In this document: positions 46,909 through 56,742 of the stretch, piece by piece | Layout of the letters: each line of letters starts with the position of its first letter | Position numbering within the stretch: the first letter of the stretch is position 1 | Assembly (NCBI GenBank): GCA_002715465.1 | Contig: PAYY01000030.1 | Location: forward strand, 10,946 to 74,945 | DNA from: Fidelibacterota bacterium | GTDB taxonomy: Bacteria > Marinisomatota > Marinisomatia > Marinisomatales > S15-B10 | Length of the DNA: 64,000 nucleotides | Reading direction: 5' to 3' | Program-made: the position numbers and the translations under genes | Notes under the pieces: generated by a model | Database searches by the model: none | Told to the model about the DNA's origin: nothing | What the model saw: the letters and a program-made list of their open reading frames with translations, nothing else

Positions 46909-47940
46909 TTGTTAGTGAAACTAAGGGACTTGGCTTCACTTGTTCAAGGTGAACTGGTAGGTGATCCCGAAATTGAAATTAAAGGTGTCTCGGAAATTCA
47001 AAAGGGAATTCCAGGAACAATCACTTTTCTTCACATGTCTAAATACAAAAAGTACATAGATACAACGAAAGCTTCAGCTGTTTTAATAGGGAAAGATCAT
47101 TCTTTAGACGATATAAGTTTGAGCAGAATTATTACTGACAATCCTACTATTGCTTTTTCAAAAATTCTTGATTATTTCGTACCTAGTGAAAAACATACCA
47201 TCGAAATTCATAATACAGCAATAATTCATGAATCTGTCAAAATTGATGATAATGTATCAATAGGTCCCTATACAGTTATAGAAAAAGACGTAATTGTTGG
47301 AAAAAATGTGAAAATCGGATCCAATTGTATGATTGGAAAGAATTGTTTAATTAGAGATGAAAGCGAATTGAACTCTTTGGTCACATTATATCCAAACTGT
47401 AAAATTGGCATGGATGTTATTATTCATAGTGGATCAGTATTAGGGTCTGATGGATTTGGTTTTGCTACTGAAAAAGGAACGCATAAAAAAATACCACAAA
47501 TTGGTGGAGTAGAAATTGGTGATAATGTAGAAATTGGTGCAAATTGTACTATTGATAGAGGTACTATTGGTAACACAGTAATTGATAAAGGAACAAAACT
47601 GGACAATCTTGTTCATATTGCACATAACGTTAAAATAGGAAAGAATTGTTTATTAACAGCTCAAACTGCTGTTGCGGGCAGTTCAGTTATTGGAGATTAT
47701 GTAGCTTTTGGTGGGAAGGCTTCAGTAGCCGGACATTTAATTGTTGGAAATAAGACTCAATTAGCAGCAAAAAGTGGAGTTACAAAGTCATTGGAAGGCG
47801 GAGAAACTTATGCTGGAATGCCAGCAAGAAAAATTCTCGATAAGAATAAACAAGATGCTTTAATTGGTAGGCTTCCTGAAATAGTTCATTTATTGAAGGA
47901 TATAGAAAAAAGATTGATTGATTTAGAAAAAAATGAGTAA
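46909..47940 (+). CDS. lpxD: UDP-3-O-acylglucosamine N-acyltransferase
   Basis: 343 residues. The N-terminal uridine-binding part (VKLRDLASLVQGELVG...) is followed by left-handed beta-helix hexapeptide repeats (about 105-310), then a C-terminal helix. The catalytic His lies in VHIAHNVKIG. It performs the third step of lipid A synthesis. The start may be TTG 46909 or the GTG at 46915, which begins at KLRDL, the usual family beginning. It overlaps lpxC by 8 bases. Confidence 0.93.
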   Translation: MLVKLRDLASLVQGELVGDPEIEIKGVSEIQKGIPGTITFLHMSKYKKYIDTTKASAVLIGKDHSLDDISLSRIITDNPTIAFSKILDYFVPSEKHTIEIHNTAIIHESVKIDDNVSIGPYTVIEKDVIVGKNVKIGSNCMIGKNCLIRDESELNSLVTLYPNCKIGMDVIIHSGSVLGSDGFGFATEKGTHKKIPQIGGVEIGDNVEIGANCTIDRGTIGNTVIDKGTKLDNLVHIAHNVKIGKNCLLTAQTAVAGSSVIGDYVAFGGKASVAGHLIVGNKTQLAAKSGVTKSLEGGETYAGMPARKILDKNKQDALIGRLPEIVHLLKDIEKRLIDLEKNE

Positions 47941-49327
47941 ACAACAGACTATAAAAGAATCGGTTTCTTGTTCAGGAATTGGCTTGCATACTGGTGTAGA
48001 TAGCACTATAACGTTTAAGCCGGCTGAAGATAATTCTGGAATTAAGTTTATTAGAACGGATATAAAAGGTTCTCAAGAGATACAAGCTGATATTGATCAT
48101 GTTGTTGACATCTCTCGAGGAACTACTATAGCACAAAATGGTACTAGGATACATACTGTTGAACATGTGTTAGCAGCATTGGTTGGTTTAGAGATAGATA
48201 ACATTCTTATAGAGTTAACAAATAAAGAACCTCCGGTTATGGATGGAAGTTCAAGAGATTTTGTTGAAGTACTGCAAAAAGCAACAATTATCGAACAACA
48301 TCATGAACGAGAGTATCTTGAAATAGATGAAACAATTTCTTATACTGATCCTGTCAAAAAAACTGATATTTCTGTACTCCCGTCTGATAGATATCGTCTT
48401 ACTTGCATTATTGATTATCAATATCCTTGGCTTGGTACTCAATATTTTACTATCCACTCTATAACTGATTTTGCCAAAGAAATTTCACCTGCTAGAACTT
48501 TTAGTTTTCTAAGTGAGGTAGAAGATTTGCGGGAGGCGGGGTTAGTACAAGGTGGTAGGCTTGATAATGCTATAGTGATTATTGACAAAGATGTAGATGA
48601 AGATGAGATTAATCGCCTTAGATCTCTTTTTAATATAGAAGAAGATATTGATATTGGTTCTAATGGTATTCTACATGGTGTTAAGTTACGTTTTGAGAAC
48701 GAGCCAGTTAGGCATAAGGCATTAGATGTTATTGGTGATTTGGCTTTGCTTGGTATGCCAATTAAGGGTCATATAATTGCTGCTCGACCAGGGCATGCTG
48801 CCAATGTAGAAATAGTAAAAAAAATAAAAAAACATTATCAGAAAAAAATACTTCAAAAAAAGTACCAAGCAGAGATTTCTTCTGAATATTTATTTGATAT
48901 TAATGCTATAAAGAAAATTCTCCCTCATCGTTATCCCTTTCTTTTAATTGATAGGATACTTGATATGAAACCAGGAGAATCATTGCATGCGATCAAAAAT
49001 GTTTCAGTTAGTGAGCCTTTTTTTCAAGGACATTTCCCAAATCAGCCTGTTATGCCTGGAGTATTAATTATAGAAGCTATGGCTCAAGCTGGGAGTTTCC
49101 TTCTATTACATACCACACCTGAACCAGAGAAAAAAATAATGTATTTCAGTGGTATAGAAAAATCAAGATTTCGTAAGCAGGTATTACCTGGAGATCAAAT
49201 TATTTTTAAGATTGATTTATTAAAACTTAGAATGGGAACTTGTAAGCTTCAAGGTATAGCTTATGTTGATGATAAAATTGTTGCTGAAGCTACCTTCATC
49301 ACTACTCTTGGTGATAGAAAGGGGTAA
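47933..49327 (+). CDS. lpxC-fabZ: Bifunctional LpxC deacetylase / FabZ dehydratase
   Basis: 464 residues. The first about 310 are LpxC: SGIGLHTG, the zinc HTVEHVLAAL and RTFSFLSEVEDLREAGLVQG, RHKALDVIGDLALLG. The last about 145 are FabZ: ILPHRYPFLLIDRI and GHFPNQPVMPGVLIIEAMAQ with the catalytic His and Glu. This fusion of lipid A deacetylase and (3R)-hydroxyacyl-ACP dehydratase is characteristic of Bacteroidetes and relatives, so it is a useful taxonomic clue. Confidence 0.95.
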   Translation: MSKQQTIKESVSCSGIGLHTGVDSTITFKPAEDNSGIKFIRTDIKGSQEIQADIDHVVDISRGTTIAQNGTRIHTVEHVLAALVGLEIDNILIELTNKEPPVMDGSSRDFVEVLQKATIIEQHHEREYLEIDETISYTDPVKKTDISVLPSDRYRLTCIIDYQYPWLGTQYFTIHSITDFAKEISPARTFSFLSEVEDLREAGLVQGGRLDNAIVIIDKDVDEDEINRLRSLFNIEEDIDIGSNGILHGVKLRFENEPVRHKALDVIGDLALLGMPIKGHIIAARPGHAANVEIVKKIKKHYQKKILQKKYQAEISSEYLFDINAIKKILPHRYPFLLIDRILDMKPGESLHAIKNVSVSEPFFQGHFPNQPVMPGVLIIEAMAQAGSFLLLHTTPEPEKKIMYFSGIEKSRFRKQVLPGDQIIFKIDLLKLRMGTCKLQGIAYVDDKIVAEATFITTLGDRKG

Positions 49328-49329
49328 CT

Positions 49330-50100
49330 ATTTCTCATATTCATCCAACGGCTGTTGTTGATACTTCTGTTTCTATTGGAAAAAATGTTGAAGTAGGAGC
49401 ATATACAGTCATTGAAGAAAACGTTCAAATAGGTGATTATACATGGATTGGTAACCATGTAAATTTACGAAAAGGAACAATAATTGGAGATCGTTGTAAA
49501 GTATTTCATTCATCTGTTATTGGAGAAATTCCTCAAGATTTAAAGTTTGAAAATGAAGAAACTACTGCTCACATTGGGCATGATGTTGTTATTCGTGAAT
49601 TTGTCACGGTGAATCGAGGGACAAAAGCTTTGGGCCGAACAGAAATTGGCGATAATAGCTACCTAATGGCTTATGTGCATATAGCTCATGATTGTGTCAT
49701 TGGAAAAAATGTAATACTAGCAAATTCTATTCACCTAGGAGGACATGTAGAGATTGGTGATTGGGCAATACTAGGAGGTGGGGTACTTATTCATCAATTT
49801 GTAAAGATTGGAAGTCATGTGATGATTGGTGGTGGTTTTAGAGCTGTTCAGGATGTTCCACCATTCATAATGGCTGCTGGTGAACCCTTGCGATTTTCAG
49901 GGATTAATTCAATAGGCCTTCGACGTAGAGGTTTTACATCGAATATTAGAAAAGAAATAAAAGATGCTTATCGCATCTTGTTTCGATCAAATGTACAAAA
50001 ACATAATGCTATACAATTAATGACTGAGACTTATCCCAATAGATCTGAAGTTCAGGAAATAATTTCTTTTGTTGAAAAAAGCGAGCGCGGACTTATCTAA
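49330..50100 (+). CDS. lpxA: UDP-N-acetylglucosamine acyltransferase, apparent ATT start
   Basis: About 256 residues. From codon 49330 the frame reads ISHIHPTAVVDTSVSIG, aligning with the usual LpxA N-terminus, and continues through hexapeptide repeats with the catalytic His in YVHIAHDCVIG and the C-terminal helices. Between the in-frame stop at 49315-49317 and the GTG at 49609 no ATG, GTG or TTG exists. That GTG would remove 93 residues of the beta-helix. AAGGGG at 49319-49324 lies 5 bases before the ATT, which I take as the start. Confidence 0.88.
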   Translation: MSHIHPTAVVDTSVSIGKNVEVGAYTVIEENVQIGDYTWIGNHVNLRKGTIIGDRCKVFHSSVIGEIPQDLKFENEETTAHIGHDVVIREFVTVNRGTKALGRTEIGDNSYLMAYVHIAHDCVIGKNVILANSIHLGGHVEIGDWAILGGGVLIHQFVKIGSHVMIGGGFRAVQDVPPFIMAAGEPLRFSGINSIGLRRRGFTSNIRKEIKDAYRILFRSNVQKHNAIQLMTETYPNRSEVQEIISFVEKSERGLI

Positions 50101-50800
50101 ATATTTCATACTTTTCCTTGTTTTTTCCTTATTCAATAGAGTTGAGACACAGAATCTCAATTATAGTCTTGATTGGGAATCAGGGAATTTTATAGTTGAT
50201 GCAAAAAACTTGATGAGGAATTTAACTCTACAGAATGGCCATCATTTATTATCTGGAGAAGGTTTTGAAGGAAATATTTTGTTAAGTAGTGCTACTAGCA
50301 TTAGTCTAACAGAAAGTCTTCCTTCTATGCCTTTATTTTCAACTCTTTATCATGTGTCAGAGAATTTATGGATGGGCGGTCTATTTTCAGGTTATATGGC
50401 TGGAGACAATGTAATTATCCTTTCAGGATATGTGATGGAGTTAATGCCTGGTGATATATCTCAAGGAAAAGTTCCTTTGTGTTTAGAATTAAGTCGACGA
50501 TCATTAGATGGAGCAAATGATTTTAGTCTTAAAACTATTGGCATATCGCTTACAAAAAGGACAAATTTTAATTCTATCTTATTGCGTTATGGTATAAGTA
50601 GTTCTTTTTTTGATGTGATATTCCGCTCTAAACCTTATGATTTTCAGGAATCATTGCCAAATCGCCTTAAAGGGCAAGTTAATTCAATCATTGGGACAGC
50701 AGAATTGTCATATGGAAAATTTATTAGCGGATTAAAACTAAATTTGACAAATAAGGGTGTATCTTTTATGATAAGTATAAGTGCGTTATTAAAATCATGA
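50069..50800 (+). CDS. Exported protein of unknown function in the lipid A operon
   Basis: About 243 residues from a TTG inside the lpxA end (32-base overlap); a second TTG follows directly. A signal peptide ends VET|QNLN. The mature part is beta-rich, with long strands and YSLDWESGNFIVDAKNLM at its start, perhaps a small barrel or sandwich. No family recognised. It is coupled to dxr as ATGA. Its position between lpxA and dxr suggests an envelope role. Confidence 0.6.
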   Translation: MLKKASADLSKYFILFLVFSLFNRVETQNLNYSLDWESGNFIVDAKNLMRNLTLQNGHHLLSGEGFEGNILLSSATSISLTESLPSMPLFSTLYHVSENLWMGGLFSGYMAGDNVIILSGYVMELMPGDISQGKVPLCLELSRRSLDGANDFSLKTIGISLTKRTNFNSILLRYGISSSFFDVIFRSKPYDFQESLPNRLKGQVNSIIGTAELSYGKFISGLKLNLTNKGVSFMISISALLKS

Positions 50801-51951
50801 AGAGAACTATTGGGATATTAGGATCAACTGGTTCAATTGGAATTAATACTATTGATGTAATAAGACATTTTAAAAATCAATTTTCTGTAAAATATCTTTC
50901 AGCATATAGTAATAATCATCTATTACTCCAACAAATAAAAGAATTCAACCCTGATGCAATTGCAATTGTTGATCAAGAAGCAGCTAAATCTCTCCGTAAA
51001 GATCTAAATGATGGTTCTGTGGAGGTATTAGAAGGCCGAGATGGTTTATTAGAATTATCAGCTTGGGATAATGTAGATATTTGCCTAAATGCAATTGTTG
51101 GCGGTTCTGGTATGGAACCTACAATTAAAGCATTACAAGCTGGAGTAAATGTAGCTTTGAGTAATAAAGAAAGTCTTGTAATGGCTGGTTCACTTATAAA
51201 AGAAGTTTTGAAAAAGAACGGAACTAAAATTTTCCCTGTTGATAGTGAACATAGTGCTATATGGCAATGCTTAATGGGAGAAGAAAATTCCTCAATTAAG
51301 AGAATAATTCTTACAGGATCTGGGGGTCCATTTAGATCTACACCAAAAGTTGATCTTATTAAGGCTACAATTGAAGAAGCATTAGCGCATCCTAATTGGA
51401 ATATGGGTAGCAAGATATCTATAGATTCAGCAACAATGATGAATAAGGGGTTTGAAGTAATCGAAGCTTATTGGCTTTTTGGACTTTCTTATAAGCAAAT
51501 AGAAATTGTTATACATCCTCAATCAATAATACATAGCATGGTAGAATTTATTGATGGGTCCGTAAAAGCTCAATTAGGTTTACCAGATATGAAGGTTCCG
51601 ATTCAAATGGCTCTAACCTTCCCAAATAGGTTTGACTCTAATTGGAAAGAATTCAACCCTACAGAATTAACTGATCTAACCTTTGAAAAACCAAATTTTG
51701 ATAAATTCCCTTGCCTCAACTTAGCTTATGAGTCACTCAAAATGGGTGGCTCAGCCGCAGCAGCTTTAAATATTGCAAATGATAAAAGTGTACGACTTTT
51801 CTTGGATGGAAGAATTGGTTTCACACAAATTGCTGAAATCAACGAAGCAGTTTTACGAGAGCATAAATGGATTTCGATTCCTAGTCTTTCATATTTAATC
51901 GAACTTGAGGACTGGGGAAAAACTTTTATAGAAAAATTAATTAAGGAGTAA
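50797..51951 (+). CDS. dxr: 1-deoxy-D-xylulose 5-phosphate reductoisomerase
   Basis: 384 residues, normal length. NADPH loop GSTGSIGINTIDVIR near the start, NKESLVMAG, VDSEHSAIWQCL, TGSGGPFR and WNMGSKISIDSATMMNKGFE are the expected substrate- and metal-site segments. It makes MEP in isoprenoid synthesis, which feeds UppS in the same operon. Followed by rseP after eight bases. Confidence 0.95.
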   Translation: MKRTIGILGSTGSIGINTIDVIRHFKNQFSVKYLSAYSNNHLLLQQIKEFNPDAIAIVDQEAAKSLRKDLNDGSVEVLEGRDGLLELSAWDNVDICLNAIVGGSGMEPTIKALQAGVNVALSNKESLVMAGSLIKEVLKKNGTKIFPVDSEHSAIWQCLMGEENSSIKRIILTGSGGPFRSTPKVDLIKATIEEALAHPNWNMGSKISIDSATMMNKGFEVIEAYWLFGLSYKQIEIVIHPQSIIHSMVEFIDGSVKAQLGLPDMKVPIQMALTFPNRFDSNWKEFNPTELTDLTFEKPNFDKFPCLNLAYESLKMGGSAAAALNIANDKSVRLFLDGRIGFTQIAEINEAVLREHKWISIPSLSYLIELEDWGKTFIEKLIKE

Positions 51952-51959
51952 ATGACATT

Positions 51960-53135
51960 ATGATAACGATTCTAGCCATGATTTTTGTTCTCGGTATATT
52001 GGTTTTTGTCCATGAACTTGGGCATTTTCTTGCCGCTAGATCTATTGGAGTAAGAGTAGAACGTTTTTCATTAGGATATCCTCCAAGATTTATTTCATTT
52101 ACTCCTACCTCTAAGGGTCTTCTATTTAGATTATTTTTCTATAAGATTGGAAAATCTGGTAAACTTCAATGGGAGCCTATTCTAGAAAAAATTATAACTT
52201 CTCCACGTTCGAAATATTCTGAAACAGAATATTGTTTGGCATTAGTTCCATTGGGTGGTTATGTAAAAGTAGCTGGATACGTAGATGAAAGTCTTGAAGC
52301 TGAAATTACAGGTGCTCCTGATGAATTAAATTCTAAAAATAGAATTCAGCAAATTTGGTTTATGTCGGCAGGTGTCATAATGAATATATTATTATCTATC
52401 ATTTTCTTTACTGGAATAACAATGTACTCAGGAATTGCCGAAAACACTGGAGAACCAGTTGTACAAGAAATTACCCAAGGCTTTCCAGCCGAAAATGCTG
52501 GTATTCAGGAAGGAGATAGGATCATATCAATTAATGCTACTACTATAAACGAATGGGCAGACTTAACGGAGATTATTCATAATAGTCCTAATAAGAAGAT
52601 TACCATAGTTTGGGAGCGTAAGAATAAAATTCTTTCAGCACAATTAATACCAAAGGAGGGGACTATTCCTGATGATGAGGGCATAAAAAATGTAGGTCTT
52701 ATTGGAATCGCTGGTGGATATGATGTAAGAAAAGCCACTTTTTTTGAATCAATTAGTTCTGGTTTTAATCGTACAGTTTATTGGTTTAAAATGATTGTTA
52801 AATCTCTTTCAATGATTGGATCTGGAGAAGCTTCAATGAAAGATATTGGTGGCCCAATAATGATTGCTCAACTTGCTGGTGAATCAGCACGTGCTGGGAT
52901 GATTGCACTTTTATCTTTTACTGCCATTATTAGTATTAATCTTGCTTTTATAAATATTCTTCCAATTCCAGGTCTTGATGGGGGGCATATTTTACTAGTT
53001 TCCCTTGAAGGAATTGCTCGAAGAAATTTTTCTTTGAAGGTTAGAATGGCAATCCAGCAAACGGGTATGGCTCTTCTTCTTCTTCTAATTATAATTGTAC
53101 TATATAATGATTTGAGTCGTTTGTTCACTAATTAA
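51960..53135 (+). CDS. rseP: RseP-type site-2 protease
   Basis: 391 residues. The zinc motif is FVHELGHFLAA near 17-27, followed by a PDZ domain (about 160-240; FPAENAGIQEGDRIISIN) and the second metal segment NILPIPGLDGGHIL near 335, within about four membrane helices. It cleaves membrane anchors in regulated proteolysis of envelope stress factors. Last gene of the operon; it converges on the DUF3108 gene with an 8-base overlap. Confidence 0.93.
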   Translation: MITILAMIFVLGILVFVHELGHFLAARSIGVRVERFSLGYPPRFISFTPTSKGLLFRLFFYKIGKSGKLQWEPILEKIITSPRSKYSETEYCLALVPLGGYVKVAGYVDESLEAEITGAPDELNSKNRIQQIWFMSAGVIMNILLSIIFFTGITMYSGIAENTGEPVVQEITQGFPAENAGIQEGDRIISINATTINEWADLTEIIHNSPNKKITIVWERKNKILSAQLIPKEGTIPDDEGIKNVGLIGIAGGYDVRKATFFESISSGFNRTVYWFKMIVKSLSMIGSGEASMKDIGGPIMIAQLAGESARAGMIALLSFTAIISINLAFINILPIPGLDGGHILLVSLEGIARRNFSLKVRMAIQQTGMALLLLLIIIVLYNDLSRLFTN

Positions 53136-53841
53136 TTGAGTATTCTACTAATTTCAAAACTAGTGAGCCAAATGAGGCTTTTGACACAATCATTACAGGC
53201 AATCGGTTTTTATCGTCGCTTATCCAAACTTTCATATCACCTTTATTTTTGAAAAGCTTACGTCCTTCTTTAAATGGTTCTACTACAAAACAGTTAAACT
53301 TTCCTGCTATTACGTTAATGTCTTCTTTACGATGCACAATCATGTTAAAACTGTTTAATTTGTAGTTATCAAAAATTGTAAACTCAAATAATTCTCCAAT
53401 TCTTAAGGGTAAAGTTCTAATGTAATAGAATAATGAATAAGGATCTCGCGTTCCTTTTCTGATTGGAACTGAATTCTTATTTGTAATTATTATTTCACTA
53501 GCATAGTCAAAATTAGCAAGAAAATCCTGAGAGTATTGCCGTTCCCTTATCGTTTTTCTCAATTTTTGAGTAAATAGGTGCTGTTTATCGATCCAACTTT
53601 CTACTGTATCTCGTATAGGGAAAATAGTATCCCATATCTTATTTGTTGCCATATTAAATGTAATATGGTAAGAATTAGATCCATTTGATTCGAAACCATC
53701 CTTTATTTCAAGGCTAGCTCGCCCCACTGAAATTATATTTAGGTTTACTTCATATAGAAGCAATTCTCCACTTTTGAAAGGATAGTTTTCAGCGCTAAGA
53801 ATTGACAATTTTAAAAAAATAGCTAAAATGAGTTTTTTCAT
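53128..53841 (-). CDS. DUF3108-family periplasmic protein
   Basis: 237 residues with a signal peptide (LSA|ENY). The body, with GELLLYEVNLNIISVGRASL, RKTIRERQY, VHRKEDINVIAGKFNCFVVE and MKVWISDDKNRLPVMI, follows the DUF3108 pattern. The function is unknown; the fold is thought to be LolA-like, so a lipid or lipoprotein role is possible. It is coupled as ATGA to the upstream synthase gene. Confidence 0.82.
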   Translation of the reverse strand: MKKLILAIFLKLSILSAENYPFKSGELLLYEVNLNIISVGRASLEIKDGFESNGSNSYHITFNMATNKIWDTIFPIRDTVESWIDKQHLFTQKLRKTIRERQYSQDFLANFDYASEIIITNKNSVPIRKGTRDPYSLFYYIRTLPLRIGELFEFTIFDNYKLNSFNMIVHRKEDINVIAGKFNCFVVEPFKEGRKLFKNKGDMKVWISDDKNRLPVMIVSKASFGSLVLKLVEYSIN

Positions 53842-54407
53842 CTTATTTTTTTTATTTCATCTGATGAAAGATTATATATAGAAGAACCTAAAGAGGTTGG
53901 AAGTATTCCGGCGTCTAAAATCAAATCAACTTCATTGAAAAAAGTTTTGATAATTTTATTGGGATCATTTAGAGGAAATTTGCCAGTTCTATTAACACTT
54001 GTAGAAGTAATTGGTCTCCCTAATCTTTTTATTAACTTTTGAGTTAAAAGATGATCTGGGATTCGAACACCAACACTTTTATTTGGACCTAATAATGCAG
54101 GAGCAAGATTTTGTGATTTACCCGGTAAAATTATTGTGACAGGACCTGGTAGTTTTTCTTTAACAAATTCTGAATGTGATTTTGGAATCACACAAAATTT
54201 ATTGAGCATTGTAAAATCACTTGTTGCGATGCTCCAAGGACCTAATCTTCCTTTAATTTGAGATATTTTTTCCACAGCCAGAGAATTTTTTGCATCCGCT
54301 CCTAATCCATATAATGTATCTGTTGGATAAATTACAAGTTGACCTGATTCTAAGAATTTAACAGCTTCACTAATAGCATTTGGTGAATAGATATTTAATC
54401 TTTTCAT
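53838..54407 (-). CDS. tsaC: L-threonylcarbamoyladenylate synthase (TsaC/YrdC family)
   Basis: 189 residues. The YrdC fold is visible: VIYPTDTLYGLGADA near 29-43, SQIKGRLGPWSIATS, PGPVTIILPG and GRPITSTSVNRTGKFP. The family makes the t6A modification intermediate for tRNA. The K-x-R of the substrate site (normally KxRP) here reads KGRLG, which is slightly unusual. It lies between the acyltransferase and the DUF3108 gene with ATGA overlaps on both sides. Confidence 0.85.
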   Translation of the reverse strand: MKRLNIYSPNAISEAVKFLESGQLVIYPTDTLYGLGADAKNSLAVEKISQIKGRLGPWSIATSDFTMLNKFCVIPKSHSEFVKEKLPGPVTIILPGKSQNLAPALLGPNKSVGVRIPDHLLTQKLIKRLGRPITSTSVNRTGKFPLNDPNKIIKTFFNEVDLILDAGILPTSLGSSIYNLSSDEIKKIR

Positions 54408-55258
54408 TTATTTTTTTGTTTTGATTTCCATCTTTTGTGAAACCAGAAATATTGAAATGGTCGACTTCGTATTTCTTTTTCTAATTGGGAGGTAAAGCGA
54501 CCCATAATGGAAATTTCATTATTATCGGGAAGTTTATCAAATTTTAAAGTATAATTTCCATTTGTTTCTCTAGAACAAAATGCTGTAATTATAGTTGCAT
54601 TAGTTTTTTTATGCAATACATCAGCGCCTCTTGGAGTCGATGCAGGGGAACCAAAGAAATTAATAAATTCACCCTTTTTCCCGGCATTTTGATCACTCGC
54701 AAGAATTAATATTTTTCCTTTTCTAAGATATCTGATTAATTCAGATACGGATGTAGTTTGGTAAACTGGTGAGGTTCCAAGTTTTTTACGGAATTCTTTG
54801 AAAAATAAATCTGATCCACGGTTAGTTAGTTTTTTAAATACAGTTACAATCTCAAAATGATTTATTGCTAACCAAATTGGAATTAACTCCCAATTTCCAT
54901 AATGGCCTGTAATTAGGATTATACCTTTTTCTTTTTTGTATGCTGTTTCTAATTTATTTCTTCCTTTAATATTGATTTTTCCATCTTTGATTATTTTTGC
55001 TCCGCACAAAGCATCAACTAGCATAATACCAAAGTGACGATGGAGTTTTATTAAAGTTTTCTGATAAAAATTGGTTGAAGCTTTTGGAAAAGCAAATCGG
55101 ATATTTTCTCTAGCTACTTTTTGTCTAACTTGTATTATACTAAATACTAAATAGCCTAACTTATTTCCTAAACGGATTCTTTGACTTGAAGACAAAGAAT
55201 TTATCCATCTATGAAAGAGTTTTAGTCCTCTATAGTTGATTTGGTCAAAAATTAACAT
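54404..55258 (-). CDS. LpxL/HtrB-type lipid A late acyltransferase
   Basis: 284 residues. A His-x4-Glu catalytic motif is in LITGHYGNWELIPIW (about residue 115), SDQNAGKKGEFINFFG follows, then PASTPRGADVLH, all expected for the family. It adds a secondary acyl chain to lipid A, in keeping with the lpx genes nearby. Start of a three-gene minus-strand operon with tsaC and the DUF3108 gene. Confidence 0.88.
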   Translation of the reverse strand: MLIFDQINYRGLKLFHRWINSLSSSQRIRLGNKLGYLVFSIIQVRQKVARENIRFAFPKASTNFYQKTLIKLHRHFGIMLVDALCGAKIIKDGKINIKGRNKLETAYKKEKGIILITGHYGNWELIPIWLAINHFEIVTVFKKLTNRGSDLFFKEFRKKLGTSPVYQTTSVSELIRYLRKGKILILASDQNAGKKGEFINFFGSPASTPRGADVLHKKTNATIITAFCSRETNGNYTLKFDKLPDNNEISIMGRFTSQLEKEIRSRPFQYFWFHKRWKSKQKNK

Positions 55259-55375
55259 AGGTAAAATTTAATTAATTTATTGAGTCATTGTGGATGGAAT
55301 CAAATTCTTTCAGTCAAATATAAAGATTATGTAAAACCTTTGGGTATTGCTGAATGTAAAATGTAATTTGGAACG

Positions 55376-56734
55376 ATGCTTTTCCGTTATTTTTTCATAC
55401 TAATAACATTTGTTTTTTCTGAAAGTTTTTCAGCTGAAATTGTCTATAGGGTTCCTATTGAAAACACTATTGATCTTGGTTTACCTCCATTTATTGAGAG
55501 GGCTATTCAAGAAGCAGAGGATGAAGGAGCTTCAGCCATTATATTTGATATAGATACCTTTGGGGGAAGAGTAGATGGTGCTACTCAGATAAAGGATGCA
55601 ATTTTAGATTCAAAAATATTAACTGTTGCTTTTATTAACCGTCGGGCTATTTCGGCTGGCGCACTTATTTCTCTTTCATGCAATAAAATATTTATGACGG
55701 AAGGTGCTACTATTGGAGCCGCTACAGCTGTTGATATGTCAGGAAATAAAGGTAGCGAAAAAGTTATTTCTTATATGCGAGAGGAGATGGCTTCTACAGC
55801 AGAAAGTCATGGAAGAAGTAAAGAAATAGCAAGAGGCATGGTTGATGAAGAACTTAATTTTACTCATCTTGTTGTTAATGGTGATTCAATAGAGGTTACT
55901 GACATTGAAGGTCGAAAAGAAGGGAAATTGATTTCACTTACGACCTCTTTAGCATTGAAATACAATATTGCTGATGGTAGTTTTGAGACTTTTAATGAAG
56001 TTTTGAATGTTATAGGTTTTCCTAATGCTAAGATTATTGATCTTCGAATAAATTGGTCAGAAAGGTTAGTAAGATTTTTAACTGATCCTACAGTAAGTTC
56101 ATTACTTATGACATTAGGTTTTCTAGGTTTATTATTTGAGATACAATCACCTGGATGGGGATTGCCAGGTAGTTTAGGTATTATTTTTTTAAGTCTCTTT
56201 TTTGGCTCAACAATACTTACTGAATTAGCAACGATGACTGAATTGTTGATCATTGGCGCTGGAATAGCATTTATTTTGTTGGAGGTTTTGGTTATCCCAG
56301 GGTTTGGATTTGTAGGGATTATAGGAGGCGTTACGGTAATGGGTGGTCTTTTTATGATGTTATTACCAGTTCATCCATTACCAGCAGATTTGTCTGCTGC
56401 ATCTTGGGGTTTTACCATAGCAATAATTGGTGGAATTATTGCATTATATCTTATGGTTAAAGCTTTGATTAAAACGAAGTTTTGGAAAAAGATGACCCTT
56501 CCTCTTAGTGAGAAAAGCTCAGAAGGATACAGTACTTCTTTGGGCTTAGAAGGATTGGTGAACAAAATTGGAATTGCAAGTTCAGATTTACGTCCTTCTG
56601 GCTGGGTTTTAGTAAATAGAAAAAAGATTTTTGTTGTTTCTGAAGGAGAATTTATAGAAAATGGAGATAAAATAAGAATTCTAACTGTTGATGGTAACCG
56701 GATTGTAGTAAGGAAAGAAATTAATAAAGATTAG
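55376..56734 (+). CDS. nfeD: NfeD-type membrane serine protease, long form
   Basis: 452 residues. After a signal peptide (FSA|EIV) comes a ClpP-class domain: [20 protein letters not shown], the catalytic Ser in [13 protein letters not shown] and the Lys in [13 protein letters not shown]. Four membrane helices (about 225-365) and a C-terminal OB-fold follow ([18 protein letters not shown]). NfeD cleaves membrane stomatin/flotillin partners; the FloA gene comes eight bases later, the usual partnership. Confidence 0.9.
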   Translation: MLFRYFFILITFVFSESFSAEIVYRVPIENTIDLGLPPFIERAIQEAEDEGASAIIFDIDTFGGRVDGATQIKDAILDSKILTVAFINRRAISAGALISLSCNKIFMTEGATIGAATAVDMSGNKGSEKVISYMREEMASTAESHGRSKEIARGMVDEELNFTHLVVNGDSIEVTDIEGRKEGKLISLTTSLALKYNIADGSFETFNEVLNVIGFPNAKIIDLRINWSERLVRFLTDPTVSSLLMTLGFLGLLFEIQSPGWGLPGSLGIIFLSLFFGSTILTELATMTELLIIGAGIAFILLEVLVIPGFGFVGIIGGVTVMGGLFMMLLPVHPLPADLSAASWGFTIAIIGGIIALYLMVKALIKTKFWKKMTLPLSEKSSEGYSTSLGLEGLVNKIGIASSDLRPSGWVLVNRKKIFVVSEGEFIENGDKIRILTVDGNRIVVRKEINKD

Positions 56735-56742
56735 GAGATAAT

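Noticed and set aside
49609..50100. A GTG-started short version of lpxA
   Set aside because: It would lack the first 93 residues, including conserved hexapeptide repeats that are present in frame upstream.
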